From positions 228,928,872-228,992,871 of the forward strand of contig NC_077233.1 in assembly GCF_027887165.1 (NCBI RefSeq): 64,000 nucleotides of DNA, in the 5' to 3' direction. The translations under genes were made by a program, and so were the position numbers. This DNA is from Monodelphis domestica (lineage: Eukaryota; Chordata; Mammalia; Didelphimorphia; Didelphidae). Position 1 is the stretch's first letter, and the number at the start of each line of letters is the position of its first letter. The notes under the pieces are model-generated. The model did not search any database and was not told the DNA's origin. It worked only from the letters and a program-made list of their open reading frames with translations. Positions 48,285-52,995 of this stretch are shown here, piece by piece.

Positions 48285-51243
48285 CCTTTCTTCCTCCTGT
48301 TTGTAATTAAAAATAAAAGGTTGACTGCTGACTTGAGTTTTCATTTAGGAATTACATAGCTGAATTCCTTGGCGACCTTAAATTAACATATATCAGTCTT
48401 TTAAAGTGATTTCCTTGTCACACATGATGTGATGAAAAGAATAAAAACTAGTTCATCAGCTTTGCCATTTACTCCTTAGGTGACATTGAGCAAGACACTT
48501 CACCTCTATTGGCCTCCATTTCTTCATCCATAAAGTGAAAAGATTGGACTAGATGTTCTTTAATGTCCTTTCAAGCTCACTTTCTAAGAATCTGACTAGG
48601 ACGCAAACCTAGGCTTTCTGACTCCAAATTGGAGTATCTTTTAGTAAAAAGGTCACAAAGTGGGCATAAAGAGAAAATTCACCTTTGAATAACCAAGAAT
48701 CCATGAATTTTAAAAAATATAACTGAGAACATTTGCAATCTTTTCTTGGTATTTTACTTTAGCATAATTAGATACATTTTTATTTTCCTATATTTCCATT
48801 ATTTGAGTATATAGGATGAATCTCCTGGACCAAATGGCTTTTCCATAGCTGTTCAAACATTTCAGCTCACTGTCAGAAACCAAAATAACAATTTATTAAA
48901 TGTTTTCAAAGGCAAAAAAGTATTCCAAGTCTTTTTTGAGTCTCATATGATTTCAGGCAAAATATATTACTAAGATGAAAAATAATTCAGTAGTAACTTG
49001 GTAGCTTAAGTATGGAATGAACTGATTTCAGCATTCACTTTGTGAATACTGGTTTTTATTTACCATATATCTAATACCCAAAAAATTTAAGTGGCGAATT
49101 ATCTAATGCTCTGATTAAAAGATACAAAATAATTCTAGTTTAACAAGAAAAGGATTCTTTCCCTTATCAGAACATTCAGACAAAATGAAAGAAAATACCT
49201 GCTTATATAGTCTACATGTAAACATCAGAAATAAAAAAAAAATACATTATTAGATCTAGAGATTACATAGCAGCAGGAACACTGATTTTGCTAAACTTTG
49301 AAACTAATATGGTAAAGCAATGGAAAGAACAGTGGAATGAGGGAGCTTGAGGTAGTAGTTCTGCTAATAACTAGCTGCACCTTGGACAAGTCATTATCAC
49401 TCTCTGAGCTTCAATTTCCTCATCTATAAAAGGGAGGTTTTCTCTAAAGTCCCTTATAACTTTAGGATTCTGAAATTTTTTGCAACAATTTCTAGCTGAG
49501 GAAAGATGGTAATTTCCAAAATAGTGTGAAAAAGGACTCATCTTCCTGTTCCCCAGTGCCTTCAGTCTACTGGATTATGCCTGAGAAGCAACCAGTCTAC
49601 TTAACAAGTGTCTGAAATAATAGAAACCAGGCACTGCCCTGAGGAAAGAGAAAACAGGAGAAGGGGATAAAATGTTGGATTTGGACTGAGGCTGACCTAC
49701 GTTCCAATCCCACTTCTAACAATTACTAGTTTTGAAAAGATATGGTGCAGTAGGAATAGCACCAGATTTGCCATCAAAGACTTTCTCTTTGTCGAAAATC
49801 CCCTGTCATATCCTGGTTTTGCTACTTGCTACCTGTGGAATCATAAATAAGTCATTTAACCTCTCTGAGTTTCAGTAAATGAGGGGGTTGGACAAGATAA
49901 TTTCTAAGGTCCCTTCTAGCTATAAATCTATGATCCAGAGCCAAGTTCCTCCTCTGTAATACGAAGATAATAACACCAACAGTACCGATGCCACAGAATT
50001 GTAGAGGAGTAAATGTAATTATCCAAGGATTATATAGCATAAAAAAAGGAGGCAAATGACAGTCCTTTCCCTCAAGGAGCTTACACTGTGTATGAGGTAC
50101 AAAGTTGTTTGCATGTTGTCTTCTCGGGGAGGGATGAAGGGAACCTAAGAAAGGGTACTTAAACAAAATGAGATTTAAGGTAAATCTCGAAGGACTCCAG
50201 AAGGCAAGGGTGAGAAGGGTCATATTTCAAGCAATAAGGACAACAAGGGAAATGAACACGGAGTTGAATTGGCTCATAAACTTAAGAGATGAAAAGAATT
50301 TGGTCAGCTATTTAGTTCACTCCCTTACTCTTAGGAATGAGGAAACTCACGTCCAAAGAAGTTAGGAACTTATTCAAGGTCACCTAGGGTAGTAAAATGG
50401 GAGGAGGCGGATTCGAATCTAGAGTTCTCTCCCCAATCCAGGTTTTGAATTCCCAGCAGTCTTTAAGAGCAATAATACAAAAATCGGCTGCTACTTTCCC
50501 GACGCAAACAAGAACTCATCAATCACAATCCGAGGGCCACTCAGGTGTTCTGGGATGGGAGGAGGAAGAGAAAGGAGAGAAGAGGGTCTAAGAGTGGTCT
50601 AAGGAAGAGAGAAGGGATGGAAAAAGTCCGCCCGCCTCCTCAACCCTAGGGAGGGGTCTAATGAAGGAAGGGGAGATGAAGTGGTTTAAGGAGAGAAAAA
50701 GGAGGGGAGGAAGGAATCCTCGCCTCCTTTCTGCCCAGGGGAGGTGTAAAGAGAAATGAGCAAGAAGAGGGAGGGAAGTAGGGAGACAAAAGAGAGAAGC
50801 TCGGACAGAAGGGAGGTTAACAAGGGGATAAGGGATAGTTTAAGGACTAGAAGGGAGAGGTGGGAAGAGAAAAAAGAGCTAATTCTCACCTATTGCCCTA
50901 GGGAAGATGTTAATGTGGACGGGGGGGGGGGGTAAGCAGAGAACGGGCGGTCTAAGGAGAAGGGTGAGGCTGGGAAGGGAGGAGGGAGATGGGAGGAAAG
51001 AGAAAAGATGAGATTTAAGGAGAAAAGAGAGGGAAGAGAAGGAGGCGATTCCCTTCGCTCCACCTTCAGCCCTGAAGAAAAGGTTAATGGGGCAGAAAGA
51101 AGGGGAATCGGGGGAGTGTCCATCATAGACCCCGACCCCGGCACTCACCAGACCACTCGAAGAAAGAGCTCGAAGGCGCCCGGGAAGACTAGATCGTCGC
51201 TAGCTATGGCCCAGCGACGGCCAAAGAGCACCATCCCCGGCAT
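10490..51243 (-). CDS. DAGLB: DAGLB, diacylglycerol lipase beta, complete in 15 coding exons
   Basis: DAGLB hydrolyses the sn-1 ester of diacylglycerol to give 2-arachidonoylglycerol, the main endocannabinoid and a source of arachidonate in macrophages and neurons. Fifteen exons (51149-51243, 46576-46727, 29176-29350, 27508-27766, 23955-24071, 20498-20625, 18502-18628, 16757-16840, 16065-16142, 13446-13526, 13149-13276, 12222-12290, 12053-12125, 11137-11387, 10490-10688) join in phase to 671 codons plus stop. Human DAGLB has 672 from memory. Four hydrophobic helices lie at about residues 20-40, 54-78, 97-120 and 130-156, and the cytoplasmic class-3 lipase domain follows. The nucleophile is S442 in GHSLG, with D494 (GKDVIP) and H638 (TDHMPD), one residue below the known human S443, D495 and H639. 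The regulatory loop is about residues 535-605. All splice sites are GT-AG. No break is seen. The call is certain by family; exact UTR ends are not. Confidence 0.97.
10925..11090 (-). repeat. Opossum tRNA-like SINE, intron 14
   Basis: An inverted, slightly shortened copy with 'ggcttgcccaggatcccaca' and 'ctatccactgtgccatc'. It lies 47 bases from exon 14 on its downstream side. Confidence 0.8.
11137..11387 (-). CDS. DAGLB: DAGLB coding exon 14, regulatory loop
   Basis: It encodes [15 protein letters not shown], then [11 protein letters not shown] and YPPGRIIHL. This is the long insert of DAG lipases thought to gate substrate entry. The exon is 251 bases, with acceptor ATCTAG and donor GTGAGC. 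Confidence 0.95.
11795..11922 (-). repeat. SINE fragment, intron 14/13 region
   Basis: An inverted 3' half of the same SINE ('aaatccttaccaccttttt' to 'gtccagggtcac'). Confidence 0.7.
12053..12125 (-). CDS. DAGLB: DAGLB coding exon 13
   Basis: It encodes [14 protein letters not shown] and VIAHCNKPK. The exon is 73 bases and ends in phase 0. The acceptor is CCAACAG and the donor is GTAATT. Confidence 0.95.
12222..12290 (-). CDS. DAGLB: DAGLB coding exon 12, with the catalytic aspartate
   Basis: It encodes [19 protein letters not shown], then VIP and part of R. D494 in LGKDVIP is the expected acid of the triad. The exon is 69 bases, with acceptor TTTGAAG and donor GTAAGG. Confidence 0.94.
12800..12972 (-). 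repeat. Opossum tRNA-like SINE, intron 11
   Basis: An inverted diverged copy, from 'aaaacccttacttttctg' to 'cttacctccaggtctg'. Confidence 0.75.
13149..13276 (-). CDS. DAGLB: DAGLB coding exon 11, with the catalytic serine
   Basis: It encodes [19 protein letters not shown] to [10 protein letters not shown]. The nucleophile elbow is GHSLG with S442; the next residues are AG where human has GG. The acceptor lies at the end of a (TG)n microsatellite, so the usual polypyrimidine tract is absent next to the AG. Confidence 0.96.
13280..13322. repeat. (CA)n/(TG)n microsatellite at a splice acceptor
   Basis: An almost pure CA repeat on the plus strand, with one CG and one TA interruption. It begins three bases from the exon 11 acceptor of DAGLB. 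Confidence 0.97.
13446..13526 (-). CDS. DAGLB: DAGLB coding exon 10
   Basis: It encodes 27 residues, [13 protein letters not shown] to QAFSIAP, the conserved H(K)G region before the nucleophile. The acceptor is TTCTAG and the donor is GTGAGG. Confidence 0.95.
14215..14452 (+). repeat. Nearly full-length opossum SINE with target duplications
   Basis: It begins GGGGGCAACTGGGTAGTTCA and ends in an A-rich tail. The direct repeat AAATTATAG precedes it and follows the tail, which supports LINE-mediated insertion. It lies in DAGLB intron 9. Confidence 0.88.
14455..14975 (+). repeat. L1-type LINE 3' end, old
   Basis: The order 'aaatggagaatggatgaaca', 'gactacaataatgt', 'ccagaaggtttatgatgaa', then an A-rich tail matches the 3' part of marsupial L1 (compare 25745-26620 and 52996-53698). 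The 72-aa frame inside is not a gene. Confidence 0.6.
14976..16060. other. DAGLB intron 9, unannotated part
   Basis: AT-rich unique sequence with no feature I can name. Confidence 0.5.
16065..16142 (-). CDS. DAGLB: DAGLB coding exon 9
   Basis: It encodes 26 residues, [12 protein letters not shown] to VQDCFAHK, including the DxLTDLS motif that follows the RGT strand in DAG lipases. The acceptor is TCTACAG and the donor is GTATAT. Confidence 0.95.
16757..16840 (-). CDS. DAGLB: DAGLB coding exon 8
   Basis: It encodes 28 residues, [15 protein letters not shown] to VRGTMSLQ, a core beta strand of the class-3 lipase fold with the oxyanion-region RGT. The exon is 84 bases in phase 0. Confidence 0.95.
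16895..18420 (+). repeat. Ancient interspersed repeat, family not named
   Basis: It begins with a 'tttattatgtccaaggcacc' block, followed by 'gctcttcaagaagcttata', 'gagagccttaaataagag', and a 'gatgacaga' block. I recognise this order from many mammalian genomes but cannot name the family safely. Similar copies are at 37245-37870, 50040-50250 and 55235-56440. It lies in DAGLB intron 7. Confidence 0.55.
18502..18628 (-). CDS. DAGLB: DAGLB coding exon 7
   Basis: It encodes [14 protein letters not shown], then [14 protein letters not shown] and ISFHDK. The exon is 127 bases and ends in phase 0. The acceptor is TTCTTAG and the donor is GTAAAT. Confidence 0.95.
18975..19165 (-). repeat. Opossum tRNA-like SINE, intron 6
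   Basis: An inverted copy, from 'tccttactttctgtcttag' to 'actgagccacctaactgcc'. Confidence 0.8.
19166..20490. other. DAGLB intron 6, unannotated part
   Basis: AT-rich sequence with no feature I can name. The short frames on both strands overlap and look random. Confidence 0.5.
20498..20625 (-). CDS. DAGLB: DAGLB coding exon 6
   Basis: It encodes [14 protein letters not shown], then [14 protein letters not shown], the conserved entry to the lipase domain. The exon is 128 bases and ends two bases into a cysteine codon. The acceptor is CTTCTAG and the donor is GTAGGT. The longer plus-strand frame over this exon is antisense noise. Confidence 0.95.
21235..21500 (-). repeat. MIR-like SINE, inverted
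   Basis: The order 'tatgtgccaggcactgctg', 'ttgatccttacaacaactc', 'ccattttacagacaagaaaa' and 'ggccagggtcaaaca' is an inverted MIR with its full CORE. Confidence 0.75.
21505..22515. other. DAGLB intron 5, unannotated part
   Basis: No gene or named repeat seen. Confidence 0.5.
22519..23310 (+). mobile_element. Probable solo LTR of an endogenous retrovirus (fossil)
   Basis: It begins TGTAAGGATG and contains a 'caataaatattttatttttata' type poly(A) region near its end. It has the length and layout of a marsupial LTR. No internal viral region is next to it. The limits are approximate and the family is not named. It lies in DAGLB intron 5. Confidence 0.4.
23335..23520 (+). repeat. Opossum tRNA-like SINE, intron 5
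   Basis: A direct copy, from 'ggtcttggattcaaatctaa' to 'ccttggaaccaatacaaag'; the head is shortened. Confidence 0.8.
23955..24071 (-). CDS. DAGLB: DAGLB coding exon 5
   Basis: It encodes 39 residues, from [12 protein letters not shown] to CHFLADSQ. The second half is poorly conserved and about two residues shorter than the human exon as I remember it. The acceptor is TATGTAG and the donor is GTAAAC. Confidence 0.93.
24080..24970. other. DAGLB intron 4, unannotated part
   Basis: It contains a purine-rich stretch at 24530-24640 and otherwise AT-rich sequence with no recognised feature. Confidence 0.5.
24975..25135 (-). repeat. Opossum tRNA-like SINE, intron 4
   Basis: An inverted copy, from 'aaatccttaccttctatctt' to 'ctactgagccacctgac', with a small internal deletion. 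Confidence 0.75.
25205..25365 (-). repeat. MIR-like SINE, inverted
   Basis: The blocks 'aagtgcctaatgtgccaga' and 'catctccattttacagttga' give the MIR order on the minus strand. Confidence 0.7.
25430..25725 (+). repeat. L2 LINE fragment
   Basis: It shows an L2-like run: 'gaaatacagcccaaactcct', 'cattcaaggttctcaatc' and 'aggcttatctcctactac'. Confidence 0.45.
25745..26620 (+). repeat. L1 LINE 3' end, older subfamily
   Basis: It carries the hallmarks 'ggaatactactgtgctataa' and 'cagcagaaccagatcattgt', then a tail with (AC)n at about 26432-26447 and an A-rich end. It is the same region as 52996-53698 but more diverged. The short frames inside are decayed LINE sequence. Confidence 0.8.
26625..27500. 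other. DAGLB intron 4, unannotated part next to exon 4
   Basis: No feature recognised. Confidence 0.5.
27508..27766 (-). CDS. DAGLB: DAGLB coding exon 4
   Basis: It encodes residues 141-227, from the end of helix 4 through VFDPLGGK to AELFSTYFS. The [15 protein letters not shown] segment is close to human. The acceptor is TTTGCAG, the donor is GTAAGC, and the exon ends in phase 0. Confidence 0.96.
28388..28668 (-). pseudogene. RN7SL pseudogene: 7SL (SRP RNA) pseudogene
   Basis: Read on the minus strand, blocks match vertebrate 7SL RNA in order along nearly its whole length: GGGAGGCTGAGGCTGG, GCTTGAGT, CACTAAGT followed by CAATATGG, then CAGCCCAG, ATGGAGCAG and TGCTGATCAGTA. Many bases between the blocks differ, so it is a decayed copy and not a working SRP RNA. 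It lies in DAGLB intron 3 in the sense direction. Its length of about 280 bases suggests a nearly whole copy rather than an Alu-type dimer or 7SL-derived SINE. Confidence 0.85.
28672..29170. other. DAGLB intron 3, unannotated part
   Basis: No feature recognised beyond AT-rich sequence. Confidence 0.5.
29176..29350 (-). CDS. DAGLB: DAGLB coding exon 3
   Basis: It encodes residues 83-141, with helix 3 and the start of helix 4 ([12 protein letters not shown], then [11 protein letters not shown]). The acceptor is ATTTCAG, the donor is GTGAGG, and the exon is 175 bases. Confidence 0.96.
29831..30710 (-). mobile_element. Solo LTR of an endogenous retrovirus (fossil), family shared with 47405-48390
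   Basis: On the minus strand it begins TGTTAAAAATTTTCCCATC, has a TATATAAG box in its middle and a 'ggcgacc' block near its 3' end, all shared with the LTR at 47405. A direct repeat TTCAC flanks it at 29826-29830 and 30711-30715. No internal viral region is attached. It lies in DAGLB intron 2, in the sense direction of the gene. Confidence 0.7.
29957..29977. repeat. (GA)n simple repeat
   Basis: A short pure GA run inside the LTR. Confidence 0.8.
31390..31995 (+). repeat. LINE 3' end, diverged (L1-like)
   Basis: The blocks 'taatgactaactggaaataa' and 'gaaatggctgaataaattg' fit the 3' part of an old L1, followed by A-rich sequence. Confidence 0.5.
31996..33350 (+). repeat. L2 LINE, long 3' portion
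   Basis: The pyrimidine-rich strand runs in L2 order. It has a reverse-transcriptase-like YADV block, then 'ctcatcaatttatgccttga', 'cagccagctggt'-like and 'ttaaactccttgggg'-type 3' UTR blocks. The open frames of 64-119 codons here are pieces of the LINE. Confidence 0.75.
33355..33600 (-). repeat. Marsupial LINE tail-like repeat
   Basis: The blocks 'gtttgatataggttatgcca' and 'tttcatgcaatacatatttc' recur in opossum DNA. A related stretch is at about 35935-36100. I take it for a LINE 3' UTR in inverted orientation. Confidence 0.45.
33740..35045 (-). repeat. L1 LINE, ORF2 C-terminal region, inverted
   Basis: This is the reverse complement of L1 ORF2. Blocks such as 'atccattttgactttatcct', 'agcagtttttgtcaaatagt' and 'tatattggcttagcctatcc' appear in order. 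Confidence 0.8.
35060..35150 (+). repeat. L2/MIR-type 3' tail
   Basis: 'agcacctggcatagtgcctg' is followed by 'taggtacttaataaatg'. Confidence 0.65.
35280..35710 (-). repeat. Unnamed marsupial interspersed repeat
   Basis: The minus strand has 'ggcttgggctaaaaaattg' and 'cagaatttgttttgaggca', which I recognise as recurring in marsupial genomes, possibly a LINE 5' UTR or LTR. The family is uncertain. Confidence 0.35.
36395..36720 (+). repeat. L2 LINE fragment
   Basis: 'acgatctggcctcaacc' and 'ctcatccttcaaggctaag' are typical of the L2 3' end. Confidence 0.55.
36985..37135 (-). repeat. CORE-SINE related to MIR/MAR
   Basis: 'gttttcttggcaaagatact', 'gccatttccttttctagctc' and 'cccagggtcacacagctaat' occur in order. 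The same subfamily is seen at 57570-57780 and 51770-51995. Confidence 0.75.
37245..37870 (+). repeat. Ancient interspersed repeat, same family as 16895-18420
   Basis: It begins 'tatgtgctagcatggtacaa', with 'tgctctcaaggtacttatat' and later 'gcaaaagcacagaact' blocks. Confidence 0.45.
37875..38046 (-). mobile_element. Non-autonomous hAT-type DNA transposon
   Basis: The minus strand begins CAGTGATGGCATTTTGCGG, then 'ttaccccagacagggtagg' and 'ggttgctggcagaggggc'. It resembles 7640-7855 and cuts off the 3' UTR part of the YWHAZ retrocopy. Confidence 0.6.
38047..39290 (-). pseudogene. YWHAZ pseudogene: YWHAZ (14-3-3 zeta) processed pseudogene
   Basis: The coding-like part is 38505-39240. The minus strand encodes KNELV at the start, then a stretch like REYREKIETELRDICNDVL (here [17 protein letters not shown]) and [32 protein letters not shown] and a tail like WTSDTQGDEA ending EN before TAA. 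The DTQ tail points to the zeta paralogue, not beta or theta. There are no introns. The start codon is ACG, there are frameshifts near the start, and Q of LIMQ is a stop, so it is dead. Below 38505 it continues for about 450 bases matching my memory of the YWHAZ 3' UTR. It lies in DAGLB intron 2 on the gene's own strand. Confidence 0.9.
39355..40420 (+). repeat. L2 LINE, 3' portion
   Basis: It reads 'ttgtcctaggtactcttctc', 'agactattgtgacaacctcc', 'ttaaagtccttgacaacat' and a 3' UTR tail ending 'tggcacttaacaatgcttac'. The 107-codon frame at 39496-39819 is LINE sequence. Confidence 0.8.
40266..40300. repeat. (TG)n simple repeat
   Basis: A TG-rich run at the L2 3' UTR. Confidence 0.85.
40425..41100. 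other. DAGLB intron 2, unannotated part
   Basis: AT-rich with no recognised feature. Confidence 0.5.
41120..44943 (+). repeat. L1 LINE, 5' region to reverse transcriptase, broken and interrupted
   Basis: A 5' UTR-like stretch (about 41120-41870) leads to an ORF1 start at 41870 (ATGAGCAAACAGCCAAAGAA). Most of ORF1 is missing. ORF2 begins near 42560, with an endonuclease part (NGNGMN, then QETHLRQADTH-like and [11 protein letters not shown]), and continues at 43874. The reverse transcriptase start ([23 protein letters not shown]) runs to [11 protein letters not shown] at 44940. The element stops there, so it lacks the catalytic YADD region and 3' end. Several frameshifts and stops show it is inactive. 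A hAT element splits it at 43147-43865. Confidence 0.88.
43147..43865. mobile_element. hAT-type DNA transposon inserted in the L1
   Basis: An 8-bp direct repeat TACTAGGG lies at 43139-43146 and 43866-43873, and the L1 reading continues across it. The right end, read inward, is CAGTGACCTTTTGAGCTTGG, typical of hAT. The left end CTATGACAATG is a weak inverted match. The left half (43190-43510) is about two-thirds GC, the right half is AT-rich. No transposase is visible, so it is non-autonomous. The overlapping open frames of up to 147 codons on both strands come from the GC-rich half. Confidence 0.85.
44944..45410 (+). mobile_element. Possible LTR-like segment (fossil)
   Basis: It abuts the cut end of the L1 and has an AATAAAATCC signal near 45290, then a GT-rich end ('tttggtgtgttctcc'). 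The layout is that of an LTR 3' half, but I cannot assign a family and see no viral genes. Confidence 0.3.
45411..46570. other. DAGLB intron 2, unannotated part next to exon 2
   Basis: It may hold a small hAT-like end near 45485. Otherwise nothing is recognised. Confidence 0.45.
46576..46727 (-). CDS. DAGLB: DAGLB coding exon 2
   Basis: It encodes residues 32-83 in part, including the [10 protein letters not shown] end of helix 1 and all of helix 2. The acceptor is TTGCAG, the donor is GTAAAT, and the exon is 152 bases. Confidence 0.96.
46730..47404. other. DAGLB intron 1, unannotated part
   Basis: A short inverted MIR-like core is near 47280-47360 ('tctccattttacagatgaag'). Nothing else is seen. 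Confidence 0.5.
47405..48390 (+). mobile_element. Solo LTR of an endogenous retrovirus (fossil)
   Basis: It begins TGTTGGAAATTTCCCCATTG, has a TATTTAAG box at about 48173, a (CT)n run, an AATAAA at about 48312 and a 'ggcgacc' block near the 3' end. It is the same family as 29831-30710 but in the opposite direction. No internal region is attached. It lies in DAGLB intron 1, antisense to the gene. Confidence 0.7.
48203..48281. repeat. (CT)n microsatellite
   Basis: A nearly pure CT run of about 78 bases, just after the TATA-like box of the LTR. Confidence 0.97.
48430..48610 (+). repeat. MIR-like SINE
   Basis: 'gacattgagcaagacacttc', 'ccatttcttcatccataaag' and 'gattggactagatgttc' in order. Confidence 0.75.
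48615..49305. other. DAGLB intron 1, unannotated part
   Basis: No feature recognised. Confidence 0.5.
49310..49480 (+). repeat. MIR-like SINE
   Basis: 'gctgcaccttggacaagtca', 'tcaatttcctcatctataaa' and a 'ccttataactttaggattct' tail. Confidence 0.8.
49735..49940 (+). repeat. MIR-like SINE
   Basis: 'ggtgcagtaggaatagcac', 'taagtcatttaacctctctg' and 'tctaaggtcccttctagc'. The reverse-strand open frame over it is not a gene. Confidence 0.8.
50040..50250 (+). repeat. Ancient interspersed repeat fragment
   Basis: 'tttccctcaaggagcttaca' and 'gagatttaaggtaaatctcg' blocks are shared with 55235-56440. Confidence 0.45.
50310..50425 (-). repeat. MIR-like SINE fragment, inverted
   Basis: 'aatgaggaaactcacgtcc' then 'caaggtcacctagg' and 'cggattcgaatctaga'. 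Confidence 0.6.
50540..51095. repeat. Purine-rich degenerate tandem repeat in DAGLB intron 1
   Basis: The plus strand is a long G/A-rich tract. Short pyrimidine breaks with a shared GCCC(T)AGGG(G)A type core recur at about 50644, 50733, 50895 and 51069, some followed by 'ttaatg' or 'tctaatg'. The spacing (about 90, 160 and 175) suggests a diverged tandem array. A G run of about 11 bases is at 50922. The DAGLB transcript here is C/U-rich. Confidence 0.6.
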
Positions 51244-51510
51244 CGTGGGAGCTTGTCGTGGGCCACCTACAGTCACCCGTCCTTCTTTGCCTTCCCGAGC
51301 CCCAGCGTTTCATGCGAGGGCGACTAGGCTCACACAAGCCCGGAAGCCGCCTCCGCCTGGCTTCCGGATCCACCGTTCTTCTGGAGTCCCTAATACCGAT
51401 CCGGGGCTTCGTTGACCCCGCGCTGCGCATGCTCCTTGGCTCACCTGCCGGAACACCATCACCACCACCGGGGACACACTACCAATCCGCATTCCGCTAA
51501 CTCCTAGCGA
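51110..51510 (-). promoter_or_regulatory. DAGLB: DAGLB CpG-rich promoter region
   Basis: CpG is frequent here, unlike nearly all the rest of the window. The block covers exon 1 and about 250 bases upstream of the ATG at 51243. No TATA box is obvious, as expected for a housekeeping CpG promoter. The transcription start is not determinable but should be just above 51243. Long open frames on the plus strand here are a by-product of high GC. Confidence 0.75.
51149..51243 (-). CDS. DAGLB: DAGLB coding exon 1
   Basis: It encodes residues 1-31 plus two bases of W32, beginning [16 protein letters not shown] chose the upstream ATG at 51243 rather than the in-frame M4 at 51234 because the human protein also starts MPGM. 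The donor is GTGAGT at 51148-51143. Confidence 0.96.
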
Positions 51511-51599
51511 GGGCAGGACAGTGCTTAACAGAAATGAAAATGTAAAGTAACAAAAACATTTTCAATTAACTGCTTCTCAAATTGCCACTCCTCGTTCCT

Positions 51600-51700
51600 T
51601 GGGAACAAGGACTTTTTTTTTCTGTCTTTATGTTCGGGACACTTAGCACAGGGCCTGGCACAGATTCGGCGCTTAATAAATGCTTATAGACTGCCCCGAC
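51600..51700 (+). repeat. L2/MIR-type 3' tail
   Basis: 'acttagcacagggcctggca' then 'gcgcttaataaatgctta'. Confidence 0.75.
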
Positions 51701-51769
51701 GTGGTGAGGGGAGGAAGCTTTGCTGTTATGATGGACCAGTGAAGCATTTATTACTCTGTGCCAGGGAGA

Positions 51770-51995
51770 GGCAGCCAGGCATTCAACCGATCGATCACTG
51801 GGGTTTGGAGTCAGGAAGACCCGACTTCAACTATGATCTCTGGCACTTACCTGTGAGGCTCTGGGCAAGTTACTTAACCTCTGCCTTAATCCACTGGGGA
51901 GGAAATGGCAAAATACTCCAGTATCTTTGCCAAGAAAACTCCATGGCCAGTACTGACATGCTATATCCCATATATAAGAGTCGGACAATGGCAGT
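51770..51995 (+). repeat. CORE-SINE related to MIR/MAR
   Basis: 'ggggtttggagtcaggaaga', 'gggcaagttacttaacctct', and 'ccagtatctttgccaagaaa' in direct order. Confidence 0.8.
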
Positions 51996-52069
51996 GTAGT
52001 AGTCACTCCTGCTCTAGAGCTTGGAGGCCCTCGCTAAAGCTCCTTAGAATCCAGAATAATCTAATAACT

Positions 52070-52165
52070 TTCTTAGGTGGTGTAGTAGATAGAGTGCTGG
52101 AATGGAAGTCATGAAGAAAGACAAGTTTAAATTCGGCCTCAGACAACTTCTGTGTTTGTGACAGA
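52070..52165 (+). repeat. MIR-like SINE fragment
   Basis: 'tagatagagtgctggaatgg' to 'cggcctcagacaactt'. Confidence 0.6.
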
Positions 52166-52239
52166 GCAAGTCACAAAAACCCAAAATCTTCATTATAAAC
52201 GTGTATTGTCCACTACTGGTAGGAGGTGAGTAGTGTTTC

Positions 52240-52900
52240 CTCTTCAGTCCTCTGGATTCCTGTTTATCACTGCAACAAAGTTCTAACGTCTTTCAAAATT
52301 GTTTTTCATTATAATGTTGGCAATTAGAATTGTTCTCCTAGTTTTTGCTCAATTTATGGTGCATCCATTCATAGAGGTCTCGGGTTCCCTTTGAAATGGT
52401 CCATTTCATCATTTCTTATACAACAAATACATTCCTATACTGTAATTCATAATTTGCTTAGCCAGTCCCCAATAAGAAGAGACGCTTAGTTTCTGAATTT
52501 TGGATTACCATCATAAGAGCCATTATAAGTACTGGCTTATGTATAAATTGTTTTCTCTTTCTTTGATTTCTTTGGAGTATAGACCTAGCAATGATATAAC
52601 TGGGTCAAAGAGAATGCATACTTCAGTAACTTTTGGGGCATAGTTCCAAACTGCTTTCTAAAATAGATCAATTCACAACTCCATTAACAGTACAACCTAT
52701 TTTCCTCCAGTCCCTCTAATATTCATCATTTTTCCTCTTTTTTTGGTCTCCTTTGACAGTCAGATAGGTATACGGTTAGACCCTCAAGGTTGCTTCAATT
52801 TACATTTTTCTATTAGTGATTTAGAACTTTTTTATATAATTGTTGATAACTGGATTTCTTCCTTTGAAAAATTGCCTGTTCGTTTCTGTTAATCCTTTAT
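52240..52900 (-). repeat. LINE remnant, inverted
   Basis: 'caatgatataactgggtcaa', 'ttccaaactgctttctaaa' and 'caactccattaacagtac' recur in marsupial L1-like DNA read on the minus strand. Confidence 0.5.
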
Positions 52901-52995
52901 GCTAAGTGAGCTTACAAAATGAAAATGAGAGGGAAGGATTGGAAGCAAAAAAGCTACTTTTGGAATTTGTAGTAACATTCAAGAAATAGAGGGTC

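Noticed and set aside
51008-51415. 135-codon frame across the DAGLB promoter on the plus strand
   Set aside because: It is antisense to exon 1 and the CpG-rich promoter; the length is due to high GC. A divergent transcript is possible but there is no coding sign.
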